This document shows, piece by piece, positions 23,153 through 31,388 of a DNA stretch of 64,000 nt. A program made the translations under genes and the position numbers. The notes under the pieces were generated by a model. That model did no database searches. It was not told the origin of the DNA and saw only the letters and a list, made by a program, of their open reading frames with translations. Positions within the stretch are counted from its first letter, which is position 1. Every line of letters begins with the position of its first letter. Origin of the DNA: Amycolatopsis sp. NBC_01488. Its GTDB lineage: Bacteria; Actinomycetota; Actinomycetes; Mycobacteriales; Pseudonocardiaceae. The DNA lies in assembly GCF_036227105.1 (NCBI RefSeq), contig NZ_CP109434.1, forward strand, positions 8,404,501 through 8,468,500, given 5' to 3'.

Positions 23153-24007
23153 GTGCTCTCCTCCACCCGCTCGGGAGCGGCCCTCGCGGTCGCCGCCATG
23201 CTCTGCGTCCAGCTCGGCCTCGCCGTGTCCGTCGGCCTGTTCGACCGCGTCGGCCCCGAGGGCGCGGCGTGGCTGCGGCTGGCGTGGGCCGGGGTGCTGC
23301 TGCTGGTCGTGGTCCGGCCGCGGCCGTCGTCGTTCCGGCGCAGCACCTTCGCGGCCTGCTGCGGGCTCGGCGTCGTGACCGCGGGGATGACCATGCTGTT
23401 CATGGAGGCCGTCGCCCGCCTGCCGCTCGGCTCGGCGAGCGCGCTGGAGTTCCTCGGGCCGCTCACCGTCGCGGTCACGCGCGGCCGCGGCGGGAAGAAG
23501 CTGTGGCCGGCCCTCGCCGCGTTCGGCGTGGTGCTGCTGACCGAACCGTGGCGGGGTGGCGCCGACCTGGCGGGCGTCGGCTTCGCGCTCGCGTCCGCGG
23601 TGTGCTGGGCGTGCTACATCCTGCTGACCCAACGGGTCGGCGACGAGGTGGCGGGCGTGCGCGGGCTCGCCGTGTCCATGCCGGTGGCCGGAATCGTGGC
23701 GACGCTCGCCTACGGGCCGGGCGTGGTCCCGCACCTGACGTGGGAGCTGCTGCTCGTCGGTCTCGGGCTCGCGGTGCTGCTGCCGGTGATCCCGTTCAGC
23801 CTGGAGATGCTCGCGCTGCGGCGGCTGAACGCGTCCGCGTTCGGGACGCTGATGAGCCTGGAACCGGCCATCGCCCTGACGATCGGGCTCGTCGTGCTGC
23901 ACCAGGTCCCGAACCCCGGGGCGGTGGCGGGCGTGCTGTTCGTCGTGGCGGCCGGGATCGGCGCGGAGCGGACCGGAGCGCGGGAACCGGTCAAGCAACT
24001 GGTCTAG
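23153..24007 (+). CDS. EamA/RhtA-type drug/metabolite transporter
   Basis: The 284-residue protein shows about ten transmembrane segments in two EamA repeats, for example ALAVAAMLCVQLGLAVSVGL, WAGVLLLVV, CWACYILLTQRV and IALTIGLVVLHQVP. RhtA-like proteins export threonine, homoserine or similar metabolites. GTG 23153 is chosen because the first membrane segment follows directly. The divergent LysR gene probably controls it. Confidence 0.9.
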   Translation: MLSSTRSGAALAVAAMLCVQLGLAVSVGLFDRVGPEGAAWLRLAWAGVLLLVVVRPRPSSFRRSTFAACCGLGVVTAGMTMLFMEAVARLPLGSASALEFLGPLTVAVTRGRGGKKLWPALAAFGVVLLTEPWRGGADLAGVGFALASAVCWACYILLTQRVGDEVAGVRGLAVSMPVAGIVATLAYGPGVVPHLTWELLLVGLGLAVLLPVIPFSLEMLALRRLNASAFGTLMSLEPAIALTIGLVVLHQVPNPGAVAGVLFVVAAGIGAERTGAREPVKQLV

Positions 24008-24075
24008 GGCCGGCGGGTTCGGCCGGCCGGCAGGCCGACGCGATCGCGTTCCAGCACGGCGTACACCTGCGCGGC

Positions 24076-24090
24076 CCGCGCTGAGCGCGG
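24076..24090. terminator. Hairpin between convergent genes
   Basis: CCGCGC-TGA-GCGCGG is a perfect 6-bp stem with a 3-nt loop directly next to the stop at 24091. It could terminate the membrane protein gene or the exporter gene. Confidence 0.4.
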
Positions 24091-24627
24091 CTACCGCGCG
24101 CGCCCCAGCCGCAGCGCGGACACGAGGAAGAAGATGCCGCCGAGCGTCGCGTAGCCGGCCAACGCCGACAGCGCCGCGCCGTCCATTGTGGACTGGACGA
24201 TGAAGGACGTGCCGGCCAGGACGGAGATTCCGCCACTGAGGATCATCGGCCACTGACCGCCGAGGCCGCGGCGGACGACGCCGACGACGAGCTGGACGAG
24301 CCCGGCCACGATCGCCCAGCTCCCCCACACGCGCAGGACGTCCGGGATCCCGGACGAGGCCGCGACGGCCAGGCCGACCGCCGCGAGCGCGCTGATCGCG
24401 ATGTTCACGTACAGCGCCGGGACCGGCTTGGCCGAACGCGCGTCGATCACCGCGGCGACCACGTCGAACACCGGGTAGAGCACCAGCAGCGCGACGCTGA
24501 CCGGGCCGAGGCTGGACGCCGTCGCGAACAGCAGTCCCGCCCAGACGAGGGCGAACGCGAACCGGGTGAAGTAGAGCCGGCGCAGGGACCGGGCGAATCC
24601 GGCGGCCGGAACGGTGCTGGTGGTCAT
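24091..24627 (-). CDS. Small integral membrane protein (DUF308/HdeD-like)
   Basis: The 178-residue protein has about six hydrophobic segments, including FALVWAGLLFATASSLGPVSVALLVLYPV, VNIAISALAAVGLAVAA, WAIVAGLVQLVVGVVRRG and MILSGGISVLAGTSFIV. The WAIVAGLVQLVVG/ISVLAG pattern resembles the repeated units of HdeD/DUF308 proteins. Function is unknown. It is divergent from a TetR gene with a 20-bp repeat near each start, so that TetR very likely represses it. Confidence 0.75.
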   Translation of the reverse strand: MTTSTVPAAGFARSLRRLYFTRFAFALVWAGLLFATASSLGPVSVALLVLYPVFDVVAAVIDARSAKPVPALYVNIAISALAAVGLAVAASSGIPDVLRVWGSWAIVAGLVQLVVGVVRRGLGGQWPMILSGGISVLAGTSFIVQSTMDGAALSALAGYATLGGIFFLVSALRLGRAR

Positions 24628-24646
24628 GAGTACTCCCGATCGATGT

Positions 24647-24722
24647 AGATAGAACGGTCTGTCTTGCGACAGCCGACTATGGCAGCGGCGACCCTCTTCC
24701 GTCAAGACAGACCGTTCTATCT
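24647..24722. promoter_or_regulatory. Two exact 20-bp operators in inverted orientation
   Basis: AGATAGAACGGTCTGTCTTG at 24647-24666 recurs as its exact reverse complement at 24703-24722, separated by 36 bp. One copy lies 20 bp from the membrane protein start and the other 37 bp from the TetR start. Each copy contains an AGAACGGTCTGTCT core typical of TetR operators. Confidence 0.75.
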
Positions 24723-24758
24723 GCTAGGCTCGGCAGGACGAACCAGGAGGTGGGAGCA

Positions 24759-25328
24759 GTGTCCGAAGCTCGAGCCAGGCTGCTCGCCTCGGCGACCCGG
24801 CTGTTCTACGCGGAGGGCCTCCACTCGGTCGGCATCGACCGGGTGATCGCCGACGCGGGCGTCACCCGCGCCACGCTGTACCGGCACTTCCCGAGCAAGG
24901 ACGACTTGCTGGTCGCGTACCTGACCGACGCCGACGCGGCCATCCGGGCCCAGGTCGAGCAGGTCCGGACCGACGGCGGCGCCCCGGCCGACGTCGTCCG
25001 CGCGGTGGCCGCGTCGATCGCCGACGGCATCCGCTCCCCGGGCTTCCGGGGCTGTGCCTTCCTCAACGCCGCCGCGGAGTACCCCGACCCCGCCCACCCG
25101 GTGCACCAGGCCGTCCTCGCGCACCGGCAGTGGTTCCTGAGCACGGTGACCGAACTGCTGGCCCGCACCGGGGAAACCGCACCCGAGCCGGCCGCCCGGC
25201 ACTTCGTCCTGCTCCGCGACGGCGCGATGGCCGCGGGCTGCCTGTCCGACCCGGCCCCGATCTGCGAAACGTTCCTCCGCGGCGTGGAAGGAATCCTGCG
25301 GTACCGGGACGTCCCCGTCACGAACTGA
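24759..25328 (+). CDS. TetR/AcrR family repressor
   Basis: GTG 24759 follows AGGAGG at about 9 bp; GTG 24750 is too close. The 189-residue product has the TetR domain LFYAEGLHSVGIDRVIADAG and VTRATLYRHFPSKDDLLVAYL. The C-terminal half matches the ligand domain of AcrR-type regulators (GCAFLNAAAEYPDPAHPVHQ). It should bind the duplicated 20-bp sites between itself and the divergent membrane protein gene. Confidence 0.9.
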   Translation: MSEARARLLASATRLFYAEGLHSVGIDRVIADAGVTRATLYRHFPSKDDLLVAYLTDADAAIRAQVEQVRTDGGAPADVVRAVAASIADGIRSPGFRGCAFLNAAAEYPDPAHPVHQAVLAHRQWFLSTVTELLARTGETAPEPAARHFVLLRDGAMAAGCLSDPAPICETFLRGVEGILRYRDVPVTN

Positions 25329-25544
25329 ACTCGTCACGGGCGCAGTGGCCGCCGAGCCGGAAAATGCCCGACACCGCCGCTCCCGAGACCACCCGATCCG
25401 CCTACGCCGAATTCCGCTCCGGGCGTAACCCCCTTCGCCTCGCGACCGTCTCTGGGGGAGGCCAATCCCCGAGCGAAAAGGCGACGCGCCCATGTCAGGG
25501 AATCGGATCACCGGCGGATCCGCGCGAACGAAGCGGCTGCTTTC

Positions 25545-27330
25545 GTGACCGCGCAGGCGCCGGCGACGGGACAGCACACGAGGCCGGCCACACCACCGGA
25601 AGTCGACGACACCACGCGGTACCTCGCCGCCGCGGCCCACCTGGACCGGCACTACGCCGACGACGCCGTGCGGGAGTTCTTGACGGAACCGACCCGGCAG
25701 GTGCCCCCGGCGATGGGCCTCGACTCGCCCGCCGTGCTCACCGAAGCCGTCGCGGCGCGCTCACGCCGCAAGTACCGCGACGGCGTCCTCGCCGTGCTGG
25801 GCCTCGTCGTCCTGGCCACCGGGTTCCAGAGCCTGATCCTGTACGCCTGGTTCGGCTGGGCCGCGATCCTCAGCGTCCGCCCGATCTGGCGGAAGACGCG
25901 CTGGGACCGCCCCGGCGGCGTCGTCATGACCTGCCTGCGGCTGGCCGGCCTCTTCCTGCTCTACGTCGTCGCGTGGCTGATTCCGTTCGTGACGGTGCTG
26001 ATCATCGTGCTGACCACGCAGGGCGGCTTGGCCGGCTCGGGATCGTCGGCGCACTGCACCGGCTATGACTGCGCCGAGCCGGCGACGCCGACCGACGGCG
26101 CGTTCAGCACGCTGTTCGGCGGCATGGCCGGCGCGATCGCCGCGGTCTGCGCCCTGCTCATGCTCGGGATCGTGGTCGCCGACCGCGTCGTCGTCTGGCG
26201 CACCGTGGTCCGGCACTTCGGGCGCTGGGCGCGGCAGCGGACCGACGTCGCCGCGCTCACCGACGACCGGCCGGTCCTCCAGGGCGCCCCGGTCCGGTTC
26301 CGCGAGGAGCTGCGCCGGCACCGGACGGGCCGCACCACCCGCTCCGGCGGCGGCTTCCCCCTGGTCGTCTACCGCGGCCGAAACCCCTTCGTCGGCGCGG
26401 GAACCAGCGTCGGCGCGTGGTCGACCGCCATCCCGCTCGAAAAGTCGCGCGAGGCGCGCGAACCGCGGCCCCTGACCACCGACCGGCTCTACCGCGCCGC
26501 CGCGGCCGAGATCACCGCGCTCACCAGGACCGGCGCTCTCAGCCCGGACCGGCGGCTGACGAAGCTGACCACCAGCGGGGTGGTGTTCGCCTCGGCCGAA
26601 GCGCTGCTGGACCACTCGGGCGACCCGGCCCGCTCCGAGTACCTGGCCGGCTACGACGTGCCCCCGGCCGAGTTCCTTTCCCCGGCGGAGTCGAACCGCG
26701 TCTACGCCGAGCCGCGGGAGTGGGCGCGCTACTTCCTCTGCTTCCAGGTGGAGACCTGGAACCGCGACCTGGTGTTCTCGGCGTTCCTGCACGTCGCGGT
26801 CGACGACAGCAACCCTGTACCTCGAGTGGACGCCGTGCGTGCTGCCGCCCATCCGCGACGAGTTCCGGGCGCCGGACCGGATGACGGACACCCTGCTCGT
26901 GCCGATCCGGCAGGGTCTGCTGCGGTGGGCCAAGCTCCCGGTGACGCTGCCGGGCCGGCTGTGGCACACCCTCGTCCTGATCCGGCCCCGGCCGCACGAC
27001 CGCTACACCGTCGACCCCGGCCGCTACGGCATCGCGCGGACCCTCCGCGAACTGGGCGCCGCGGAGTCCGTCCGGGACTACTTCCAGGTCGTCGACGTCG
27101 AGCGGTACACCAAGCTCCTGGAAAGCCGCCTGGTCCCGGCGATCAGCGCCGTCCTGCGCGAGTGCGGCTACTCCCCCGCCTCCTTCGAGGAGCGCATGGC
27201 GGCGGTGATCACGAACAACACGACCATCACCACCAACAACATGGGGACCACAGTCCACGGCGGCACCATCCACGGCAACGTTTCCGGCGGCACCTTCACC
27301 GCACCCGCACCCGCCCGGGAGGGCTCATGA
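25545..27330 (+). pseudogene. Four-TM membrane protein of unknown function, broken by a frameshift
   Basis: GTG 25545 opens a frame with an N-terminal soluble part, about four transmembrane segments (residues ~80-225, e.g. VLAVLGLVVLATGFQSLILY, LFLLYVVAWLIPFVTVLIIV, GAIAAVCALLMLGIVV) and a cytosolic domain ending FLHVAVDDS. Sense then moves by +1: from 26812 the frame reads TLYLEWTPCVLPPIRDEF and continues to the stop at 27330. One extra base near 26811 explains both. The restored protein (about 594 residues) ends with NNTTITTNNMGTTVHGGTIH and GNVSGGTFT. Sequencing error or a recent mutation cannot be told apart. An 18-codon frame at 25492-25548 overlaps the start. Confidence 0.7.
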
Positions 27331-27701
27331 CCAGGGACGAAGAGACCACCATCGGCATCCAGGCCGGGACCACGATCTCCGGCGGCACGATCCACGGCGA
27401 CGTGCGCGGCGGAACGGTCACCGTGGGCTCGATCTCGGCCGGCTCCGGCTCGGTGCGCAAGGATCTACTGGATCTGCTGCTGCACCTGAAGGCCGAAGTC
27501 GCGGCGACCGACGTCCCGAAGCAGGAGGTCACCGCGGAACACCTCGACGACCTCATCGCGGAAACCCGGTCGCCGGAACCGGAGCCCGCCGTGAGCCGGT
27601 GGTGCTGGCAGAAGATCACGACCGCGCTGGCGGGCCTCAAGCAGTTCGACGACCTGATCGGCCGGATCGGGCAGCACTTCGCCGCGCTGTGGCCCAGCTG
27701 A
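27327..27701 (+). CDS. Small protein sharing a GGTIHG motif with its neighbour
   Basis: ATG 27327 overlaps the stop of the frameshifted membrane protein (ATGA) and follows GGGAGGG; the product has 124 residues. The N-terminus, TTIGIQAGTTISGGTIHGDV then RGGTVTVGSISAG, repeats the Gly/Thr/His pattern found at the end of the membrane protein. A helical domain follows (SVRKDLLDLLLHLKAEV ... LDDLIAETRS ... WQKITTALAGLKQFDDLIGRIGQHF). No family is assigned. The shared motif and coupling suggest the two proteins work together. Confidence 0.75.
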   Translation: MTRDEETTIGIQAGTTISGGTIHGDVRGGTVTVGSISAGSGSVRKDLLDLLLHLKAEVAATDVPKQEVTAEHLDDLIAETRSPEPEPAVSRWCWQKITTALAGLKQFDDLIGRIGQHFAALWPS

Positions 27702-27713
27702 GCACGGCCGTTC

Positions 27714-28154
27714 TCACGCTCCGGGTGCTTCCCCGGAAGCCTTGAGCAGCAACCGGTGCAGCGTCTCCTGCTCCCGCGCGCTCAACTTCGCCAGCAGCTC
27801 GCCGGTGACCTCGGCCGAGACCTCCTCGACCTTCGCGACCGTCGCCCGGCCGTCGGCGGTCAGGGTCAGGACGTGCCGGCGCCGGTCCTCCGTGTCGCGC
27901 TCGCGCCGCACCCAGCCCGCCGCCTCGAGGCGGTCGAGCACCTTCACCAGGTCGCTGCGGTCCAGGCCGAGACGGTCGGCGACGCGCTGCTGGGCCAGCG
28001 GGCCGAACTCGCCGACGCAGACCAGGACGTAGAAGTCGCGCAGGGCGACCCCGGAGCCGGCCAGCGCCTCGTCGATCCGGGCGACGCCGGCGCGGTGCAG
28101 CTGCCCCATCAGGTACGTGGGCCAGCGCAGCAGCGCTCGGGGGCGATCGGTCAT
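27714..28154 (-). CDS. MarR family transcriptional regulator
   Basis: From ATG 28154 the product has 146 residues (the frame is open to 28190). The winged helix is visible in QRVADRLGLDRSDLVKVLDR then LEAAGWVRRERDTEDRRRHVLTL. It is divergent from the SDR gene at 28220, with a 17-bp palindrome between them, so mutual repression is likely. The inducer is unknown. Confidence 0.9.
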   Translation of the reverse strand: MTDRPRALLRWPTYLMGQLHRAGVARIDEALAGSGVALRDFYVLVCVGEFGPLAQQRVADRLGLDRSDLVKVLDRLEAAGWVRRERDTEDRRRHVLTLTADGRATVAKVEEVSAEVTGELLAKLSAREQETLHRLLLKASGEAPGA

Positions 28155-28193
28155 GGTGGCGATCCTACGGGAGGAAAAGCGGGTTGGCACAAT

Positions 28194-28210
28194 TGTAGGA
28201 AGTCCCTACA
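28194..28210. promoter_or_regulatory. 17-bp MarR-type operator
   Basis: TGTAGG and CCTACA flank AAGTC, 9 bp before the SDR start and 39 bp from the MarR start. It overlaps the region where the SDR ribosome site and promoter should lie. Confidence 0.55.
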
Positions 28211-28219
28211 GTAGGAGAC

Positions 28220-28957
28220 ATGAACGAAAGCAAGGTCGCCCTCGTCACCGGCGCGAGCCGTCCGCAGGGCCTCGGGTTCGCCGTCGCGCGCGAGCTCGCC
28301 ACCCGCGGCTACCACGCCGTGCTCGCCGGCCGGGACCTCGACCGGACCCGTGCGCTGGCCGAACTGCTCGCCGGCGAAGGACTGTCCGCGGACGCCGTGC
28401 GGCTCGACATCACCGACCCGGCGGACGCCGCGGCCTGCGCCGAGCAGATCCGCGCCACCGCCGGCCGGCTCGACGCGCTGGTCAACAACGCCGCCGCCAT
28501 GCCCGACTTCGCGACGCGGTCCGTCCTGGACGCGGACCTGACCGAGGCGCGCACGGCCTTCACCGTCAACGTCCTCGGCACGTGGGCCGTCGTCCAGGCC
28601 TGCCTGCCGCTGCTGCGCGCGGCTCCCGCGGCCCGGATCGTCAACGTCTCCAGCGGCGGCGCCGCGCAGGTCGCGGCGGGCGCCAGTCTGGCCGAAGGCA
28701 TGCGGTCCCCCGGCTATTCGCTGGCCAAGTACGCCCTCAACGCGCTCACCGCGTCTCTCGCCGCCGAGCTGCGCGGGAGCGGCGTCCTCGTGAACGCCGT
28801 CGACCCCGGCTCGGTCGCCACCCACCCCGAACGCGGCGATGACGCCGACGACCGTTCACCGGCGGAGGCCGCGCTCGGCGTCGTCTGGGCCGCGACCCTG
28901 CCCGCCGACGGCCCCACCGGCGGCCTCTTCCTCGACGGACGGCCCACCCTGGGGTGA
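28220..28957 (+). CDS. Short-chain dehydrogenase/reductase
   Basis: TAGGAG precedes ATG 28220; the product has 245 residues. It has the NAD(P) site TGASRPQGLG, the NNAA motif, the catalytic serine region IVNVSSGG and YSLAK (catalytic Tyr and Lys). Classical SDRs oxidise or reduce alcohols and carbonyls; the substrate cannot be read. Control by the divergent MarR is likely. Confidence 0.9.
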   Translation: MNESKVALVTGASRPQGLGFAVARELATRGYHAVLAGRDLDRTRALAELLAGEGLSADAVRLDITDPADAAACAEQIRATAGRLDALVNNAAAMPDFATRSVLDADLTEARTAFTVNVLGTWAVVQACLPLLRAAPAARIVNVSSGGAAQVAAGASLAEGMRSPGYSLAKYALNALTASLAAELRGSGVLVNAVDPGSVATHPERGDDADDRSPAEAALGVVWAATLPADGPTGGLFLDGRPTLG

Positions 28958-29213
28958 TTGCCCCACCGGGACAGGGATCGCCGGATTTACGGCTCGATCG
29001 AGAACCCGGCCATCGACACACCGGCGCACAACGCGGAAGGCGACGTCCACATCGCCCTGCCGAACACCCCCGGCAAGTCGAGCGGCTGGCCGCACCAGGG
29101 CGACGAGCTGGGCTCACGCCGACCCAACAACGTCTTCGACATGGACGAGTTCCCGTTCCTGCGGCACAACCCGAAGGTCGGCAAGGTCATCGCCCACGAC
29201 ACCACGCGGACGG
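28958..29213 (+). pseudogene. Orphan coding fragment after the SDR gene
   Basis: Directly after the SDR stop, in the same frame and without a good start, the sequence reads as a plausible protein of about 85 residues: RIYGSIENPAIDTPAHN, GDVHIALPNTPGKSSGWPHQ, RRPNNVFDMDEFPFLRHNP, KVGKVIAHDTTRT. It then runs antisense into the convergent XRE gene at 29214. Codon bias is coding-like. The family was not recognised. It is probably the inner piece of a lost gene, or a stop-codon-separated extension of the SDR gene. Confidence 0.4.
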
Positions 29214-30008
29214 TCAGCCCAGCCGGTTCCGGACGTTCGCCCGGGTTTCGTCGTCCATCGGGTGGAAGCACTCGATGCGCAGCTCCTGGAGCGTCACGTC
29301 CTGGGGCGTGCCCAGCGTCGTCACGGTCGAGAAGAAGCCGAACCGCACGCCGCCGCGGGCGTAGCGGATCGGGACGATCGGCAGGGACGGGGTGGTCGCG
29401 TCGAGGGTGCGCAGGGTGGCCGGAACCCCGGGATAGCGCAGCACCTCGTCGAGGATCCGCTGGGCGCGTTCGTCGGTGACGCCGCCGAGCGCTTCCCGGC
29501 GCACGCGCCCGGTCAGGGCCTCGGCGACCTCGGGCCAGTTCGTCACGTGCGGCCGCACGCCGTCCGGGTGGAACATCCGGCGAAGCACGTTCGGCGGCCC
29601 CGGTGGCTCCGCCATGCGTCCGTTGTGCAGGAAGGCGAAGAAGCGCCGAGCGGCGCCGTTGGTGTGCCGGACGTCCCAGCCGCGGTCCATCACCAGCGCC
29701 GGATACGGTTCCTGCTGCTCGAGAATCGCCTCCAGCGCGGCACGCACGGCCGCCAGTGCCGGAGCGTCCAATGCGGACTCCGCGTACTCGGGCGAGAACC
29801 CCGCGCTGAGCAACAGGGTGTTGCGGTCGCGCAGCGGCACGTCGAGCACGTCGGCGAGCTTCAGCACCATGGCGCGACTGGGTTTCGCGCGGCCGGTCTC
29901 GAGGAAGCTGAGGTGCCGGAGCGAGACGGCCGCCTCGGCGGCCAGCGCCACCTGGCTCAGCCGCCGGGCGCCGCGCCAGTGCTTCAGCAGGGAGCCGACG
30001 TCAGCCAC
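29214..30008 (-). CDS. XRE regulator with MmyB-like ligand domain
   Basis: GTG 30008 overlaps the end of the upstream AhpD-like gene; the product has 264 residues. An XRE helix-turn-helix (LLKHWRGARRLSQVALAAEA, VSLRHLSFLETGRAKPSR) is followed by the MmyB-like PAS-type domain (PALVMDRGWDVRHTNGAARR ... FHPDGVRPHVTNW ... LRIECFHPMDDET), which binds fatty acids in known members. It is cotranscribed behind the AhpD-like gene and probably regulates it or a nearby oxidoreductase. Confidence 0.9.
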   Translation of the reverse strand: MADVGSLLKHWRGARRLSQVALAAEAAVSLRHLSFLETGRAKPSRAMVLKLADVLDVPLRDRNTLLLSAGFSPEYAESALDAPALAAVRAALEAILEQQEPYPALVMDRGWDVRHTNGAARRFFAFLHNGRMAEPPGPPNVLRRMFHPDGVRPHVTNWPEVAEALTGRVRREALGGVTDERAQRILDEVLRYPGVPATLRTLDATTPSLPIVPIRYARGGVRFGFFSTVTTLGTPQDVTLQELRIECFHPMDDETRANVRNRLG

Positions 30009-30570
30009 CGGCGACTGGTCCGGCCGTCCACGCGTGCGGCTCGACCGCCGGCTCCAGCGGCGGGCGGGCAACGTTCGCGGTGTAGTTCGTCATCGCCGAG
30101 ATGGCCACCCCGGTGACGACCTCGAACAGCCGGCCGTCACTGAACCCGGCCGCGGTGAACGCCTTGACGTCGGTTTCGTCGAGGTGCCCGCGCTTCTCGA
30201 CGAAGGCGGTCGTCAGGCCGGACAACGCCGCCAGCCGCGGATCACCGGGCCGCTCCCGGCGCCGGATCGCCTCGACGACGTCGGGAGCGACGCCGTCGGC
30301 CAGCGCCTCCAGCGTGTGGAACGCGGTCGCCCACTCACTGGCGTTCGCGACGGCGTTGGACAGCAGCAGCACCTGGCGTTCGGCCGGGCTGAACGTGCCG
30401 CCCCCGCGGAAGTGGCCGAACGCCGAGAAGAAGGAGTTGAGCAGAGCGGGCGAATTGGCCATGAGGGCCGCACCGGCGGGGACGAACCCGAACGTGTCCC
30501 GCAGGACGGCGAGCGGCGTCTTCGCCTCGGCGGGCGCGGTGTTCACGGTGTGCATCGGGTAACTGGTCAT
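30001..30570 (-). CDS. Carboxymuconolactone decarboxylase/AhpD-like protein without CxxC
   Basis: From ATG 30570 the protein has 189 residues (the frame is open to 30606). It has the all-helical AhpD-like core FSPAERQVLLLSNAVANASE then WATAFHT, where redox-active members carry CxxC-x2-3-H; here the cysteines are replaced (SEWATAFH). It is therefore not a normal alkylhydroperoxidase partner. It overlaps the XRE gene downstream by 8 bp. A ligand-binding or isomerase-like role is possible; none is shown. Confidence 0.85.
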   Translation of the reverse strand: MTSYPMHTVNTAPAEAKTPLAVLRDTFGFVPAGAALMANSPALLNSFFSAFGHFRGGGTFSPAERQVLLLSNAVANASEWATAFHTLEALADGVAPDVVEAIRRRERPGDPRLAALSGLTTAFVEKRGHLDETDVKAFTAAGFSDGRLFEVVTGVAISAMTNYTANVARPPLEPAVEPHAWTAGPVAGG

Positions 30571-30660
30571 GCCGGAAAGCTTCGCGCAGCCGGTGCGTGG
30601 AAACAATTCCCTCGGAGGTAAGTACCGGGATGACCGCGGCCGGCGCGGGGCCGTGGACCG

Positions 30661-30927
30661 TCACCGCCACCCGATTCTCTGCCGGTTCGGGAAGACAGCG
30701 CCGCTGAACCCGCCCGCCGGGCCCGAGTGCAGCACCGCCGCCGTGATCACCGCGTCGGCGACCGACGTCCACATCGCACCGTCCGGACCGGCCACCGCGA
30801 TCGGATCCGGTTGCAGCGTAACGGGTTCCGCGAAAGTGAGCTCGACCTTGCGGGGCGCGGCCGCCAGGGTGGCGCCGTCCGTGGGCGAGCTCGACTTCAA
30901 CGCCGCGTGGGCCGACGCCGCGCGAGC
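30661..30927 (-). pseudogene. copC remnant (copper-binding CopC domain)
   Basis: The minus-strand frame reads ARAASAHAALKSSSPTDGAT then LAAAPRKVELTFAEPVTLQP, which is the end of a signal peptide (ASA, cut before HAAL) and the start of mature CopC, including the copper-binding N-terminal His. After PDGAMWTSVADAVITAAVLH and SGPAGGF similarity fades and a stop comes at 30661. The signal peptide start is missing; its place is taken by the end of the VOC gene (30929). Roughly half a CopC domain remains, with no start codon. Confidence 0.6.
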
Positions 30928-30928
30928 C

Positions 30929-31270
30929 CTACTTTTCGTGGAGTTCGATCGCGTTCCCGGACGGGTCGGCGAGGAACGACTGACGAGCCCCGCCGATCGG
31001 AACCGGGTCGCTGACGTCGACCCCGTCGGCGCGCAGCCGCCGGATCTCCGCGTCGAGGTCGTCGACCAGCACCGCGAAGTGCTGTCCTCGCGAGGATGGT
31101 GGCGTTCCCTCGATCAGGTGGAGTTGCTGGCCTCCGACGTCGAGCCAGGCGCCGGGCCCGAGGGTGCTCGGACGCTCGGCGGAGAGCCGGAAGCCCAGCG
31201 CGCGCGTGTAGAAGCCGACGGACTGCTCGAGGTCGTCGACGACGACCGCCACGTGGTGGATCGCTGCCAT
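30929..31270 (-). CDS. VOC (glyoxalase/bleomycin-resistance) family protein
   Basis: The 113-residue protein is one VOC domain: IHHVAVVVDDLEQSVGFYTRAL, GAWLDVGGQQLHLIEG, FAVLVDDLDAEIRRL and FLADPSGNAIELHE. The conserved His near the start, His in QLHL and Glu near the end are candidate metal ligands. Members include dioxygenases, isomerases and antibiotic-binding proteins; which applies here is unknown. It ends directly against the copC remnant. Confidence 0.88.
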   Translation of the reverse strand: MAAIHHVAVVVDDLEQSVGFYTRALGFRLSAERPSTLGPGAWLDVGGQQLHLIEGTPPSSRGQHFAVLVDDLDAEIRRLRADGVDVSDPVPIGGARQSFLADPSGNAIELHEK

Positions 31271-31388
31271 GACAGGGTTTCCGTTCTGCCCGCGCCGGTG
31301 CCGGAGCGTTCCGGCACCACCGACGTTGCCAGGACGCGGTCCTCAGATCAAGACGAAGTTCGAGGCAGCGACGCGGCGCGACGTCGCG

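Noticed and set aside
25492..25548. 18-codon leader peptide overlapping the membrane protein start (GTGA)
   Set aside because: The overlap is neat, but the ribosome site is weak and such short frames are common by chance. It is only mentioned within the gene entry.
26805..26820. Programmed +1 frameshift in the membrane protein gene
   Set aside because: There is no slippery run, rare stop context or downstream structure typical of programmed shifting, so error or mutation is simpler.
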